From: an uncultured Lachnospiraceae bacterium
GTDB lineage: Bacteria; Bacillota_A; Clostridia; Lachnospirales; Lachnospiraceae
Direction: 5' to 3'
DNA length: 7,891 nt
NCBI GenBank assembly: GCA_910585855.1
Contig: CAJUGZ010000207.1
Span: forward strand, 1-7,891
Every line of letters starts with the position of its first letter. The stretch's first letter is position 1. The translations under genes and the position numbers were made by a program. The notes under the pieces are model-generated. The model ran no database searches, was not told the DNA's origin, and saw nothing but the letters and a program-made list of their open reading frames with translations. Shown here piece after piece: positions 1 to 6,601 of the stretch.

Positions 1-50
1 ACGCCATTCCTCCCACCGCCTAAAGGCAGTGGGTTTCCTTGCTGAATTTT
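1..50 (+). mobile_element. Probable right end of an IS200/IS605-type element (partial, hairpin)
   Basis: A 9-bp stem with one C-A mismatch is formed by 12-20 (CCCACCGCC) and 25-33 (GGCAGTGGG), with the four-base loop TAAA. It is followed by TTTCCTTGC and then AT-rich gene sequence. Subterminal hairpins of this kind, with little else around them, are what TnpA of the single-strand IS200/IS605 family recognises. In tnpB-carrying elements the right end is also the 3' part of the omega-RNA, with the guide lying just outside the element. No transposase or tnpB is visible, because the window starts here, so the family assignment is inference from the hairpin and its general look. It could instead be a weak terminator of an upstream gene, although the T tract is short (TTT). 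Confidence 0.45.
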
Positions 51-635
51 ATGAAAAAAAATGAAAAAAAGAAAATAAAAAAAGGGGACTATGGCTATCT
101 TTGTGCTAGAAAAAAACGGCTTGGAATGATTACCCTATTTTGCCTTGGAATGGTAGTGGCTTTTTTTTTGACGGGATATTTGACAACAAAAACACGAAAT
201 AATCTTTTTACGATTATAGCGATTTTAAGTGCGCTTCCTGCAGCCAAATTTGCTGCTTCTTTTCTTGTTCTTCTGCCGTATCAAAATGTTTCTTTGGAAG
301 AATATCAAAGGGTGTCAGAACATGCAAAGAATGTTTTGCTTTTTACGGATTTGGTTATTACAACAGGAGAGAAAACGCTTCCTACTTTATTTATTGCTGT
401 TCATAACAGCAGTGTCTGCGGATATACAAAAGAAAAAAAGTATGATACTGCTTATGCAGAGGAATTTTTAACAAAAAATCTAACGACAAACGGGCAGAAG
501 GCAACGGTAAAAATTGTAAAAGAAGAAAAAGTATTTTTACATCGGCTTGATGCAATGGGACAGGTTGCAACAGAGGAAAAGCAGCAGAAAAAGGATCAAA
601 GGATTGGGGAAATTTTGCTTACTTTAATTATGTAA
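51..635 (+). CDS. Small unrecognised membrane protein, first gene of the rluA-recU-hisZ cluster
   Basis: I do not recognise a named family. From the ATG at 51 the product is 194 residues. It has a very basic N-terminus (KKNEKKKIKKG), then two hydrophobic segments at about residues 26-45 and 52-77, and a soluble C-terminal part of about 115 residues rich in Lys and Glu. This suggests a two-pass inner-membrane protein with a cytoplasmic domain. The frame is also open from a TTG at 39, but that codon lies next to the presumed mobile-element end and has no ribosome binding site. The ATG at 51 also lacks a good site, so the true start is uncertain; the next in-frame ATG (126) would clip the basic segment. 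The stop is 42 bases before the pseudouridine synthase start, consistent with one transcript. A run of nine T at 161-169 and several A runs near the start are possible slippage sites. Confidence 0.6.
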   Translation: MKKNEKKKIKKGDYGYLCARKKRLGMITLFCLGMVVAFFLTGYLTTKTRNNLFTIIAILSALPAAKFAASFLVLLPYQNVSLEEYQRVSEHAKNVLLFTDLVITTGEKTLPTLFIAVHNSSVCGYTKEKKYDTAYAEEFLTKNLTTNGQKATVKIVKEEKVFLHRLDAMGQVATEEKQQKKDQRIGEILLTLIM

Positions 636-677
636 TTAGAGATTAGATTTATAGGTTGGTTAGAGAGAAGGGGTAGG

Positions 678-1679
678 ATGCAGGAGATTATTATAAAAGA
701 AAATGATGCCGGGCAGCGGTTGGATAAGATGCTGGCAAAATATATGAATTTAGCTCCGAAAAGTTTTTTTTATAAGATGCTTCGAAAGAAAAATATTACT
801 TTAAATCAAAAAAAGGCGGAAGGTTCTGAAAAACTTTCTGTAGGAGATACGGTACAGCTTTTTCTTTCTGAAGAAACGATTGCAAATTTTACAGAGAAAA
901 AACAAATACCAATTTATAGAGAAACACTGCCGATTCTTTATGAAGATGCACATATTATTTTAATCAATAAACCTTCTGGGATGCTTTCGCAAAAGGCAAA
1001 GGAAGGGGATATTTCGGCAGTGGAACGGCTTCATTCGCATCTGTTGGCAAATGGTTCTTTTACACAAGAGGATTTTAAAAGATTTTCTCCTTCGATTTGC
1101 AATCGTTTAGATCGCAATACCAGCGGGATTTTAATTGCCGGAAAATCATTGATAGGGCTGCAGACAATGGCAGAATTGCTGAAATCAAGAACGATTGAAA
1201 AATACTATCTTTGTATTGTGGCAGGGGAAGTAAAAAAAGCGGCTGTAATTCAGGGCTATCTAAAAAAAGAGAAAGAAAAAAATCTGGTTACTGTTGTAAC
1301 GAACTGCAGGCAGAAAGATACACAGGCTGTTTGGATTGAAACACAGTATCAGCCCCTTGCTTTTCATAATAAGGTAAGTCTTTTGCAGATTAAATTGATA
1401 ACAGGACGTTCTCACCAGATTCGTGCGCATTTGGCATCGATTGGACATCCGGTAATTGGGGATATAAAGTATGGAGATCCGAAGATTAATTTTATTTATC
1501 AAAAAAAATATGCGGTGCAAAGTCAGCTTCTTCATGCATATCGGTTAAAGATGCCAAAATTGTCAGGAGAACTTGCTTATCTTTCTGAAAAGGAATTTAT
1601 TGCTCCTTATCCGAAAGAGTTTGCAGATGTTATAAAAGGAGAGCAGCTTGTATGGCAACATGGAATTCCAGAGGGTTAA
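678..1679 (+). CDS. RluA-family 23S rRNA-type pseudouridine synthase with N-terminal S4 domain
   Basis: This cytoplasmic enzyme would isomerise specific uridines in RNA to pseudouridine, most likely in 23S rRNA as in the RluC/RluD group; the exact target cannot be read from sequence. Residues 12-62 match an S4 RNA-binding domain (GQRLDKMLAKY then a basic helix and VGDTVQLF). The catalytic domain begins near residue 85 with LYEDAHIILINKPSGML. The catalytic loop is NRLDRNTSG at 142-150, with Asp145 as the predicted nucleophile, and the third conserved motif TGRSHQIRAHL starts at residue 242. At 333 residues the length is normal for the family. The ATG is preceded by GAAGGGG at a suitable distance. 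The family usually has HRLD in the catalytic loop, and here the His is Asn142. The 3' end overlaps recU by 28 bases, pointing to translational coupling. The name rluC is possible but I do not assign it. Confidence 0.9.
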   Translation: MQEIIIKENDAGQRLDKMLAKYMNLAPKSFFYKMLRKKNITLNQKKAEGSEKLSVGDTVQLFLSEETIANFTEKKQIPIYRETLPILYEDAHIILINKPSGMLSQKAKEGDISAVERLHSHLLANGSFTQEDFKRFSPSICNRLDRNTSGILIAGKSLIGLQTMAELLKSRTIEKYYLCIVAGEVKKAAVIQGYLKKEKEKNLVTVVTNCRQKDTQAVWIETQYQPLAFHNKVSLLQIKLITGRSHQIRAHLASIGHPVIGDIKYGDPKINFIYQKKYAVQSQLLHAYRLKMPKLSGELAYLSEKEFIAPYPKEFADVIKGEQLVWQHGIPEG

Positions 1680-2215
1680 GAGGTTCTTCTTTAGAGGAAC
1701 TGATTAATTACAGTAATGAGATGTATCAGGAGGAAGGGCTTGCTTTGATTCAGAAAATCCCTACTCCGATTAAACCGATTGCGATTGATAAACAGACACG
1801 TCATATTACACTTGCCTATTTTGATCAAAAGAGTACCGTTGATTATATCGGAGCAGTGCAGGGAATACCGGTTTGTTTTGATGCAAAGGAATGTGCAAAG
1901 GAAACGTTTCCACTTGCCAATATCCATGCACATCAGATTTCTTTTATGAAGGCATTTGAAGAACAGGGGGGCATTGCGTTTTTGATTTTATATTATACTG
2001 CAAAAGAGGAGTATTATTATATGCCGTTTTCTGATGTAGAACGTTTTTGGATGCGGATGCAGAAAGGCGGAAGAAAAAGTTTTACTTATGAGGAAATTGA
2101 TTTGACGTATCGCATTGGTCATAGAAATAATGTACCGATTCACTATTTGGCAATGCTGAAAAAGGACTTAGAAAGCAGAGAAACTGTATTAGACAGCAAA
2201 AAGGAGGAATTATGA
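1652..2215 (+). CDS. recU: Holliday junction resolvase RecU
   Basis: RecU is the Firmicutes counterpart of RuvC. It cuts four-way DNA junctions in recombination and chromosome segregation, and it acts as a dimer with RuvAB and RecA. The 187-residue product begins MATWNSRGLRGSSLEELI, the typical N-terminus of the family, with the RG region that contacts DNA. The nuclease core follows: Asp64 in STVDYIG, then Asp77 and Lys79 in FDAKEC, which fit the D-Xn-(E/D)XK metal-binding pattern. The segment FPLANIHAHQ (86-95) and a C-terminal GGRKSF block are also typical. The Bacillus subtilis enzyme has Glu at the position of Asp77. The start is set by AAAAGGAG at 1634-1641, ten bases before the ATG, inside the pseudouridine synthase gene. 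In bacilli recU usually neighbours a penicillin-binding protein gene, unlike here. The end overlaps hisZ by ATGA. Confidence 0.93.
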   Translation: MATWNSRGLRGSSLEELINYSNEMYQEEGLALIQKIPTPIKPIAIDKQTRHITLAYFDQKSTVDYIGAVQGIPVCFDAKECAKETFPLANIHAHQISFMKAFEEQGGIAFLILYYTAKEEYYYMPFSDVERFWMRMQKGGRKSFTYEEIDLTYRIGHRNNVPIHYLAMLKKDLESRETVLDSKKEEL

Positions 2216-3474
2216 AAAATCAGTTGTTACATACCCCGGAGGGCGTGCGGGATATTTATAATCGGGAATGTGCAGTTAAATTGGAGTTAGAAAGGCGGCT
2301 GCATCAGGTAATTCGGCTGCATGGCTATCAGGATATACAGACCCCGACGTTTGAATTTTTTGATATTTTTAATAAAGAACGAGGCAGTGTTATGCCCAAT
2401 GAAATGTTTAAATTTATTGACAGAGAGGGAAATACATTGGTGCTTCGACCGGATTTAACGCCGTCTATTGCCCGCTGTGCCACGAAGTATTTTATGACAG
2501 AGGATATGCCGCTTCGCTTTTGTTATACCGGAAATACTTATATCAATAATCACAGTTATCAGGGACGGTTAAAAGAAACCACACAGATGGGATGTGAACT
2601 AATCGGAGATGAAACTACTGATGCAGCAGGAGAAATGATTGCAATTATTATAAAATGTATGCTGGCTGCCGGATTGACACAGTTTCAGGTGGAATTAGGA
2701 GAAGTCGGATTTTTTAATGGGCTTTTGGAAGAAGCAGATTTGGACGAGGAAACAGAAGCGGAACTTCGGGAATATATTGACAATAAAAATTATTTTGGAA
2801 TGGAAGAAATGTTGATACAAAAGGGGGTAAAGGAAGGGGCAAGAAGTACCTTTTTAGCGCTTTCTAATCTTTTTGGAACAGTGGATTGTCTAAAAGAAGC
2901 ACGAAAGATAACCAATAATGCAACTTCAATAGAAGCGATTGTTCGTTTAGAAAAGATCTATCGTCTTTTGGAATGTTACGGGCTAGAGCAGTATATTTCT
3001 TTTGAACTTGGTATGCTGGGGCATTATAAATATTATACCGGAATTTTATTTCGGGGCTATACTTATGGTACAGGAGAAGCTGTGGTAACGGGAGGACGTT
3101 ATAATTCTTTATTACAGCAGTTTGGAAAGAAGTCAGCGGCGATTGGATTTGCCATTAATGTCGATCAGTTGTTGCTTGCTTTAACACGGCAAAAAATTGT
3201 CATTACTACAGATACTACGGATTGTTTGGTTGTATTTGAACAGGAGGAGCAGCAGTCGGGAATTGTACTTTCGGAGTATTTTCGAAAGCAGGAAAGATTG
3301 GTAGAACAGACCAGACGGCGGACAAGATATACGATTTCTGATTATATTGCATATGCCAAGCGAGAGCAGATAAAAGAAGTCTATTATATTAAAAATCGAA
3401 AGCAGATTTTAGTAATTCAGACAGAAAATGGAGAGGAAAGGGAAACAAATTTGGAGGATTTGATTCGCAAATAA
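2212..3474 (+). CDS. hisZ: ATP phosphoribosyltransferase regulatory subunit HisZ
   Basis: HisZ is a catalytically inactive paralogue of histidyl-tRNA synthetase. It binds the short form of HisG and makes it active and histidine-sensitive at the first step of histidine biosynthesis. The 420-residue product has the class II synthetase-like core: TPEGVRDI near the N-terminus, LRPDLTPSIAR at 78-88, then a motif-2-like region with RFCYTGNTY. A second landmark is LGHYKYYTGILFRGYTYGTGEAVVTGGRYNSLL around residue 269-301. A true HisRS would have a GLDYYT motif and a full anticodon-binding domain. Here the end (about 325-420) is divergent and seems to be a reduced or altered anticodon-like domain. The start overlaps the recU stop (ATGA) and has AAGGAGG at 2201-2207, only four bases away. 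No hisG follows, which is unusual because hisZ and hisG are often adjacent. A short-form hisG elsewhere in the genome is expected. Confidence 0.9.
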   Translation: MKNQLLHTPEGVRDIYNRECAVKLELERRLHQVIRLHGYQDIQTPTFEFFDIFNKERGSVMPNEMFKFIDREGNTLVLRPDLTPSIARCATKYFMTEDMPLRFCYTGNTYINNHSYQGRLKETTQMGCELIGDETTDAAGEMIAIIIKCMLAAGLTQFQVELGEVGFFNGLLEEADLDEETEAELREYIDNKNYFGMEEMLIQKGVKEGARSTFLALSNLFGTVDCLKEARKITNNATSIEAIVRLEKIYRLLECYGLEQYISFELGMLGHYKYYTGILFRGYTYGTGEAVVTGGRYNSLLQQFGKKSAAIGFAINVDQLLLALTRQKIVITTDTTDCLVVFEQEEQQSGIVLSEYFRKQERLVEQTRRRTRYTISDYIAYAKREQIKEVYYIKNRKQILVIQTENGEERETNLEDLIRK

Positions 3475-3509
3475 AATGAAACAGATTGCACTATAGCGAA
3501 TGTTTATAA

Positions 3510-3670
3510 TGGAGAGGACGCCGAAAGCCAAAGGAAGCTCTATTCCGAGCCCGCTTGCGCTTAGCATTTCCTCGTAGCGGACACTAAGACGCTAAAGTAC
3601 AGCGTCTAAGTGCCGACGGGAAATGATGACCCTGCATAGAGCCTCCTTTGGCTTTCGGCTGTGTACTCCA
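3510..3670. repeat. Large GC-rich imperfect palindrome, possible MITE or structured RNA
   Basis: The outer arms, 3520-3543 and 3636-3659, are complementary at 23 of 24 positions (core AAAGCCAAAGG against CCTTTGGCTTT). TGGAG at 3510-3514 and CTCCA at 3666-3670 can extend the stem. Inside, CATTTCC (3565-3571) pairs with GGAAATG (3619-3625). CGG and CACT (3578-3585, with one bulged A) pair with AGTG and CCG (3609-3615). AGACGCT (3587-3593) pairs with AGCGTCT (3601-3607) around the loop AAAGTAC. The span is about 54% GC by my count, far above the surrounding DNA. No reading frame of note runs through it. It lacks a T tract on either strand, so it is not an ordinary intrinsic terminator. A dispersed palindromic repeat (MITE or REP-like) or a stable RNA is the best reading, and copy number elsewhere in the genome would decide. 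Confidence 0.85.
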
Positions 3671-3748
3671 GACCGAAAAAAGTTAGAATAAATAGTAAAA
3701 TGTTTGCTGTTGTGATAGGAGTGAATAAACAGAAGAGGAGAATGGGTC

Positions 3749-4651
3749 ATGGCTTTTGATATTACGATGATTACAGGTCCTGCTTTGGGGGCTGTAATTG
3801 GGTATTTTACAAATTATATTGCGGTAAAGATGTTATTTCGACCGCTGTATCCGGTCTATATCGGAAAGTGGCAGCTTCCTTTTACTCCCGGGATGATTCC
3901 GAAGGGAAAGGCAAGATTAGCAAAAGCGGTGGGGGAGGCAGTAGGAGATGTTTTGCTTACAAAAGAGGATTTTACACAGCTTTTATTATCTGAATCGACA
4001 CAGGAAACGATAAAGAATCAGGTTTCTGTTCTTTATCAAAAAGGAGTGGAAAATCAGGATTCTCTTCGGGATTCGATTGGGAGGTTAACTGATCCGGAAA
4101 AGTTGGAGTGTTTTCTTTCTAAAACGTCAGATATGGCTGGCGGACTTCTTTATAAAAAGGTTTTGGAGATAGATTTAGGAAGTATGGTTGGAGAGAAAGT
4201 AACGGAAATTATTCGGCTAAAGACACAGGGGACGTTTCTGGCTATGATGCTGAATGATAAGATGATTTCAGGGATAAAACAAATTGTACAGGAGGAATTA
4301 AATCAATATCTGGTAAAGCATGGGGAGGAATTAATTCGTAAAAAGACAAAAGAAGGAATCGATCAGTTTGCAGATAAAACTGTTTCTGAGATTGTGGAAG
4401 GACTGCCTTTTTCAAAGGAGGAAGTGGAACAGGGAGTAATTGCTTTTTATCAGCGTATGGTAACAGATTACTTTGGAGAGATTATGAAACATATTCCGAT
4501 TAGTCAGATTGTAGAGGAAAAGATTCAGGCGATGGATGTAAAAGAATTGGAGGCGCTGACACTTTCAGTTATGAAAAAAGAGTTAAATGCGATTGTAAAT
4601 TTGGGGGCTTTGATAGGGCTTCTCATTGGGTGTGTGAATTTATTTTTTTAG
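3749..4651 (+). CDS. DUF445-like membrane protein (YheB-type)
   Basis: The protein has 300 residues and no known biochemical function. It opens with a hydrophobic segment (about residues 6-28, ITGPALGAVIGYFTNYIAVKML) containing the GYFTNYIAVKMLFRP signature that I associate with the DUF445 family. A PFTPGMIPKGKARLAKAVGEAVG stretch follows. The middle (about 70-270) is polar, highly charged and probably helical, and the last 20 residues (NLGALIGLLIGCVNLFF) form a second membrane segment. The likely arrangement is two membrane anchors flanking a soluble helical domain. The start is supported by GAGGAG at 3735-3740, eight bases upstream. The next gene begins 20 bases after the stop, so the two are probably co-transcribed. 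I see no convincing promoter between the upstream palindrome and this gene. Family confidence is moderate to good; no function is proposed. Confidence 0.8.
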   Translation: MAFDITMITGPALGAVIGYFTNYIAVKMLFRPLYPVYIGKWQLPFTPGMIPKGKARLAKAVGEAVGDVLLTKEDFTQLLLSESTQETIKNQVSVLYQKGVENQDSLRDSIGRLTDPEKLECFLSKTSDMAGGLLYKKVLEIDLGSMVGEKVTEIIRLKTQGTFLAMMLNDKMISGIKQIVQEELNQYLVKHGEELIRKKTKEGIDQFADKTVSEIVEGLPFSKEEVEQGVIAFYQRMVTDYFGEIMKHIPISQIVEEKIQAMDVKELEALTLSVMKKELNAIVNLGALIGLLIGCVNLFF

Positions 4652-4670
4652 TTGGAGGGAGAGGAGTGGG

Positions 4671-6023
4671 ATGGCAGAACAGACGGAAAAGAAACTGTTT
4701 TACCGAACGGTTTTTGCACTTTTGATACCAATGGCCCTTCAAAATTTGATTAATGTTGGAATTTCTTCGATTGATGTAATTATGCTTGGGCGGGTTGGAG
4801 AAAAGGTGCTTTCTGGTGCTTCACTTGGAAGTCAGGTTCAGTTTATTATGAGCTTAATTTTATTTGGATTGACTTCCGGATCTTCTGTTTTAATTGCTCA
4901 GTATTGGGGGAAAGGGGATAAGGATTCGATTGCAACTGTGTTTGGAATGGCTATGAAAATGGCGGCATTGGTTGGGATTTTTTTTATGGTTTTTACAGAA
5001 TGGATGCTGGATAAAATTATGAAAATATTTACAAATGATACTGAAGTAATTGCTCAGGGTGTGCTTTATCTTCGGATTGTTGCTGTTTCTTATGCAATTT
5101 CTGCTGTTACAATGGTTTATTTAAATACTATGCGGGGAATGGAACGGGTAGCAGTGGCTACCGTTACGTATTTGATTTCTATGATGACAAATATTGTAGT
5201 AAATGGTCTTTTGATTTTCGGATTATTTTTCTTTCCAAAGATGGGAGTAGAAGGGGCTGCAATCGGAACATTACTGGCAAGAATAGCAGAGCTTTTAGTC
5301 GTAATTTTTTATAATTGGAAGAAAAATGATGTACTGGCTTTTCGAATTTCATTTTTATTTCGCAAGGATAAACTATTGTTTCGGGATTTTTTGAAATATT
5401 CTGTTCCTGTAGTGTTTAATGAATTGATGTGGGGTGCAGGAGTTTCAATGATTGCTGCAATTTTAGGGCATATGGGAAGTTCGGCAGTAGCAGCAAATTC
5501 GGTAGCTCAGGTGGTACGGCAGTTGGCTACGGTGGTAGCGTTTGGTGTTTCTTCTACTACGGCAATTTTAATCGGAAAGGTAATCGGAGAAGGAAAATTG
5601 GATATGGCAAAGGAGTATGGAAGAAGATTTCGGCGATTAAGTATAATCACTGGGCTTATTGGAGCGGCAGTTGTATTGCTGGCTCGTCCGATTGTGATGC
5701 AGGCATTTACTCTGTCCGAGGAAGCAAGAGGATATTTGGGAATTATGATGTTGATTATGTCCTATTTTGTGGTAGGACAATCCTATAATACTACTTTAAT
5801 TGTCGGGATTTTCCGGGGAGGCGGAGATACTTTATTTGGATTGATTTTAGATGTTTCTGTGATGTGGGGAATTTCAATTCTTTTTGGGGCAGTCGGAGCA
5901 TTTGTTTTTCGCCTTTCAGTACCTTTGGTTTATATGATTTTGCTGAGTGATGAAGTGATAAAAATACCGATTACGACTTGGCGCTATCGGACATATCGGT
6001 GGCTGCAGGATGTAACACGCTAG
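4671..6023 (+). CDS. MATE-family multidrug/toxin exporter
   Basis: MATE proteins are cytoplasmic-membrane antiporters that expel cationic drugs or metabolites using a sodium or proton gradient. The 450-residue length and about twelve hydrophobic segments are standard. Two related halves are visible. The first starts around residue 12 (ALLIPMALQNLINVGISSIDVIMLGRVG) and the second near residue 235 (FLKYSVPVVFNELMWGAGVSMIAAILGHMG). Both contain the typical proline-rich first helix followed by a conserved loop ending in G. The segment LTSGSSVLIAQYWGKGD, about 60 residues in, is also characteristic of the family. Ribosome binding sequence GGAGGGAGAGGAG lies at 4654-4666 just before the ATG. The substrate cannot be deduced. 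The gene sits between a DUF445 protein and a YbaK-type deacylase on the same strand, with a 46-base gap to the latter. Confidence 0.92.
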   Translation: MAEQTEKKLFYRTVFALLIPMALQNLINVGISSIDVIMLGRVGEKVLSGASLGSQVQFIMSLILFGLTSGSSVLIAQYWGKGDKDSIATVFGMAMKMAALVGIFFMVFTEWMLDKIMKIFTNDTEVIAQGVLYLRIVAVSYAISAVTMVYLNTMRGMERVAVATVTYLISMMTNIVVNGLLIFGLFFFPKMGVEGAAIGTLLARIAELLVVIFYNWKKNDVLAFRISFLFRKDKLLFRDFLKYSVPVVFNELMWGAGVSMIAAILGHMGSSAVAANSVAQVVRQLATVVAFGVSSTTAILIGKVIGEGKLDMAKEYGRRFRRLSIITGLIGAAVVLLARPIVMQAFTLSEEARGYLGIMMLIMSYFVVGQSYNTTLIVGIFRGGGDTLFGLILDVSVMWGISILFGAVGAFVFRLSVPLVYMILLSDEVIKIPITTWRYRTYRWLQDVTR

Positions 6024-6069
6024 CGTCCTCCATGGATAAAATAATGTAAAAAAGAAAGAGGAATGGAAA

Positions 6070-6537
6070 ATGACAGAAAAGACAAATGTGATGCGGATAT
6101 TGGAACAGAAAAAGGTGACATATAAAAGTTATTTTTATCAAAGTGAACAAGCACTTAGTGGTGTAGAGGTAGCGGCTCTTTTGGAACAGAATCCAAGGCA
6201 GGTATTTAAAACATTGGTTACGGTTGGAAAATCAAATAGAAATTATGTGTTTGTGATTCCTGTAGAAGGGGAATTGGATTTGAAGAAGGCGGCTAAAGCG
6301 GTGGGGGAGAAATCGATTGTGATGATAAAAGAAAAGGAACTTTTGCCGCTTACCGGATATGTTCATGGGGGCTGTTCTCCAATTGGAATGAAAAAGTTTT
6401 TTCCTACTGTGATTCATAAAACGGCGCAGGAGTTTGAAACGATTTTTTTTAGTGCAGGGAAGATTGGATGTCAGGTAGAGGTGAGTTTGGAAGGACTGTC
6501 ACAGATAATTTGTTATTCGATAGGAGATTTGATTTAA
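6070..6537 (+). CDS. ybaK: YbaK/EbsC-family aminoacyl-tRNA deacylase, probable Cys-tRNA(Pro) deacylase
   Basis: Proteins of this family hydrolyse mischarged tRNA in trans, typically Cys-tRNA(Pro) made in error by prolyl-tRNA synthetase, and so protect translation fidelity in the cytoplasm. The 155-residue product is a single YbaK domain. Lys47 in QVFKTLV fits the conserved catalytic-pocket lysine of the family, and HGGCSPIGMKK (100-110) is the second diagnostic block. The protein ends with a hydrophobic strand and GDLI. AAAGAGG at 6055-6061 supports the ATG at 6070; the earlier ATG at 6063 is in another frame and leads to a short dead end. The gene is last in its cluster and is followed at once by a terminator. 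Substrate preference is inferred from family, since some relatives act on other mischarged tRNAs. Confidence 0.9.
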   Translation: MTEKTNVMRILEQKKVTYKSYFYQSEQALSGVEVAALLEQNPRQVFKTLVTVGKSNRNYVFVIPVEGELDLKKAAKAVGEKSIVMIKEKELLPLTGYVHGGCSPIGMKKFFPTVIHKTAQEFETIFFSAGKIGCQVEVSLEGLSQIICYSIGDLI

Positions 6538-6545
6538 TTTAGGAT

Positions 6546-6593
6546 GCACTTGACATTGCCTTTTTTGGTTTGGAGGCTAGTCAAGTGCTTTTT
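6546..6593 (+). terminator. Rho-independent terminator after ybaK
   Basis: A perfect 9-bp stem, GCACTTGAC (6546-6554) with GTCAAGTGC (6580-6588), is followed directly by TTTTT. The 25-base loop can form its own short helix, GCCT (6558-6561) with AGGC (6574-6577), which extends the rod. The stop codon of ybaK lies 9 bases before the stem. The T tract serves the plus strand. On the minus strand the hairpin is not followed by a T run, so it is probably not a strong terminator for the converging repressor gene. Confidence 0.88.
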
Positions 6594-6601
6594 GTTTTGG
6601 G

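Noticed and set aside
91..129. ATG at 91 preceded closely by AAGGGG, apparently a good start
   Set aside because: It is out of frame with the membrane protein and stops after 12 codons.
1260..1535. Minus-strand open frame inside the pseudouridine synthase gene, and similar antisense frames inside recU, ybaK and the repressor
   Set aside because: They lie wholly inside confident genes, lack ribosome binding sites and recognisable domains, and are shadows of the coding strand.
2212..3474. Histidyl-tRNA synthetase (hisS)
   Set aside because: The core motifs match HisZ (YKYYTGILFRGYTYGTGEAVVTGGRY) and not the GLDYYT and arginine motifs of an active synthetase, and the C-terminal domain is divergent.
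3505..3510. TATAAT as a promoter for the palindrome or DUF445 gene
   Set aside because: The only -35-like TTGCAC (3486-3491) is 13 bases away, too close, and no other partner at 17 bases resembles TTGACA. Kept only as a hint in the palindrome finding.
3520..3659. Palindrome as an intrinsic terminator of hisZ
   Set aside because: Neither strand has a T run after the closing arm, and the structure is much larger than a terminator.
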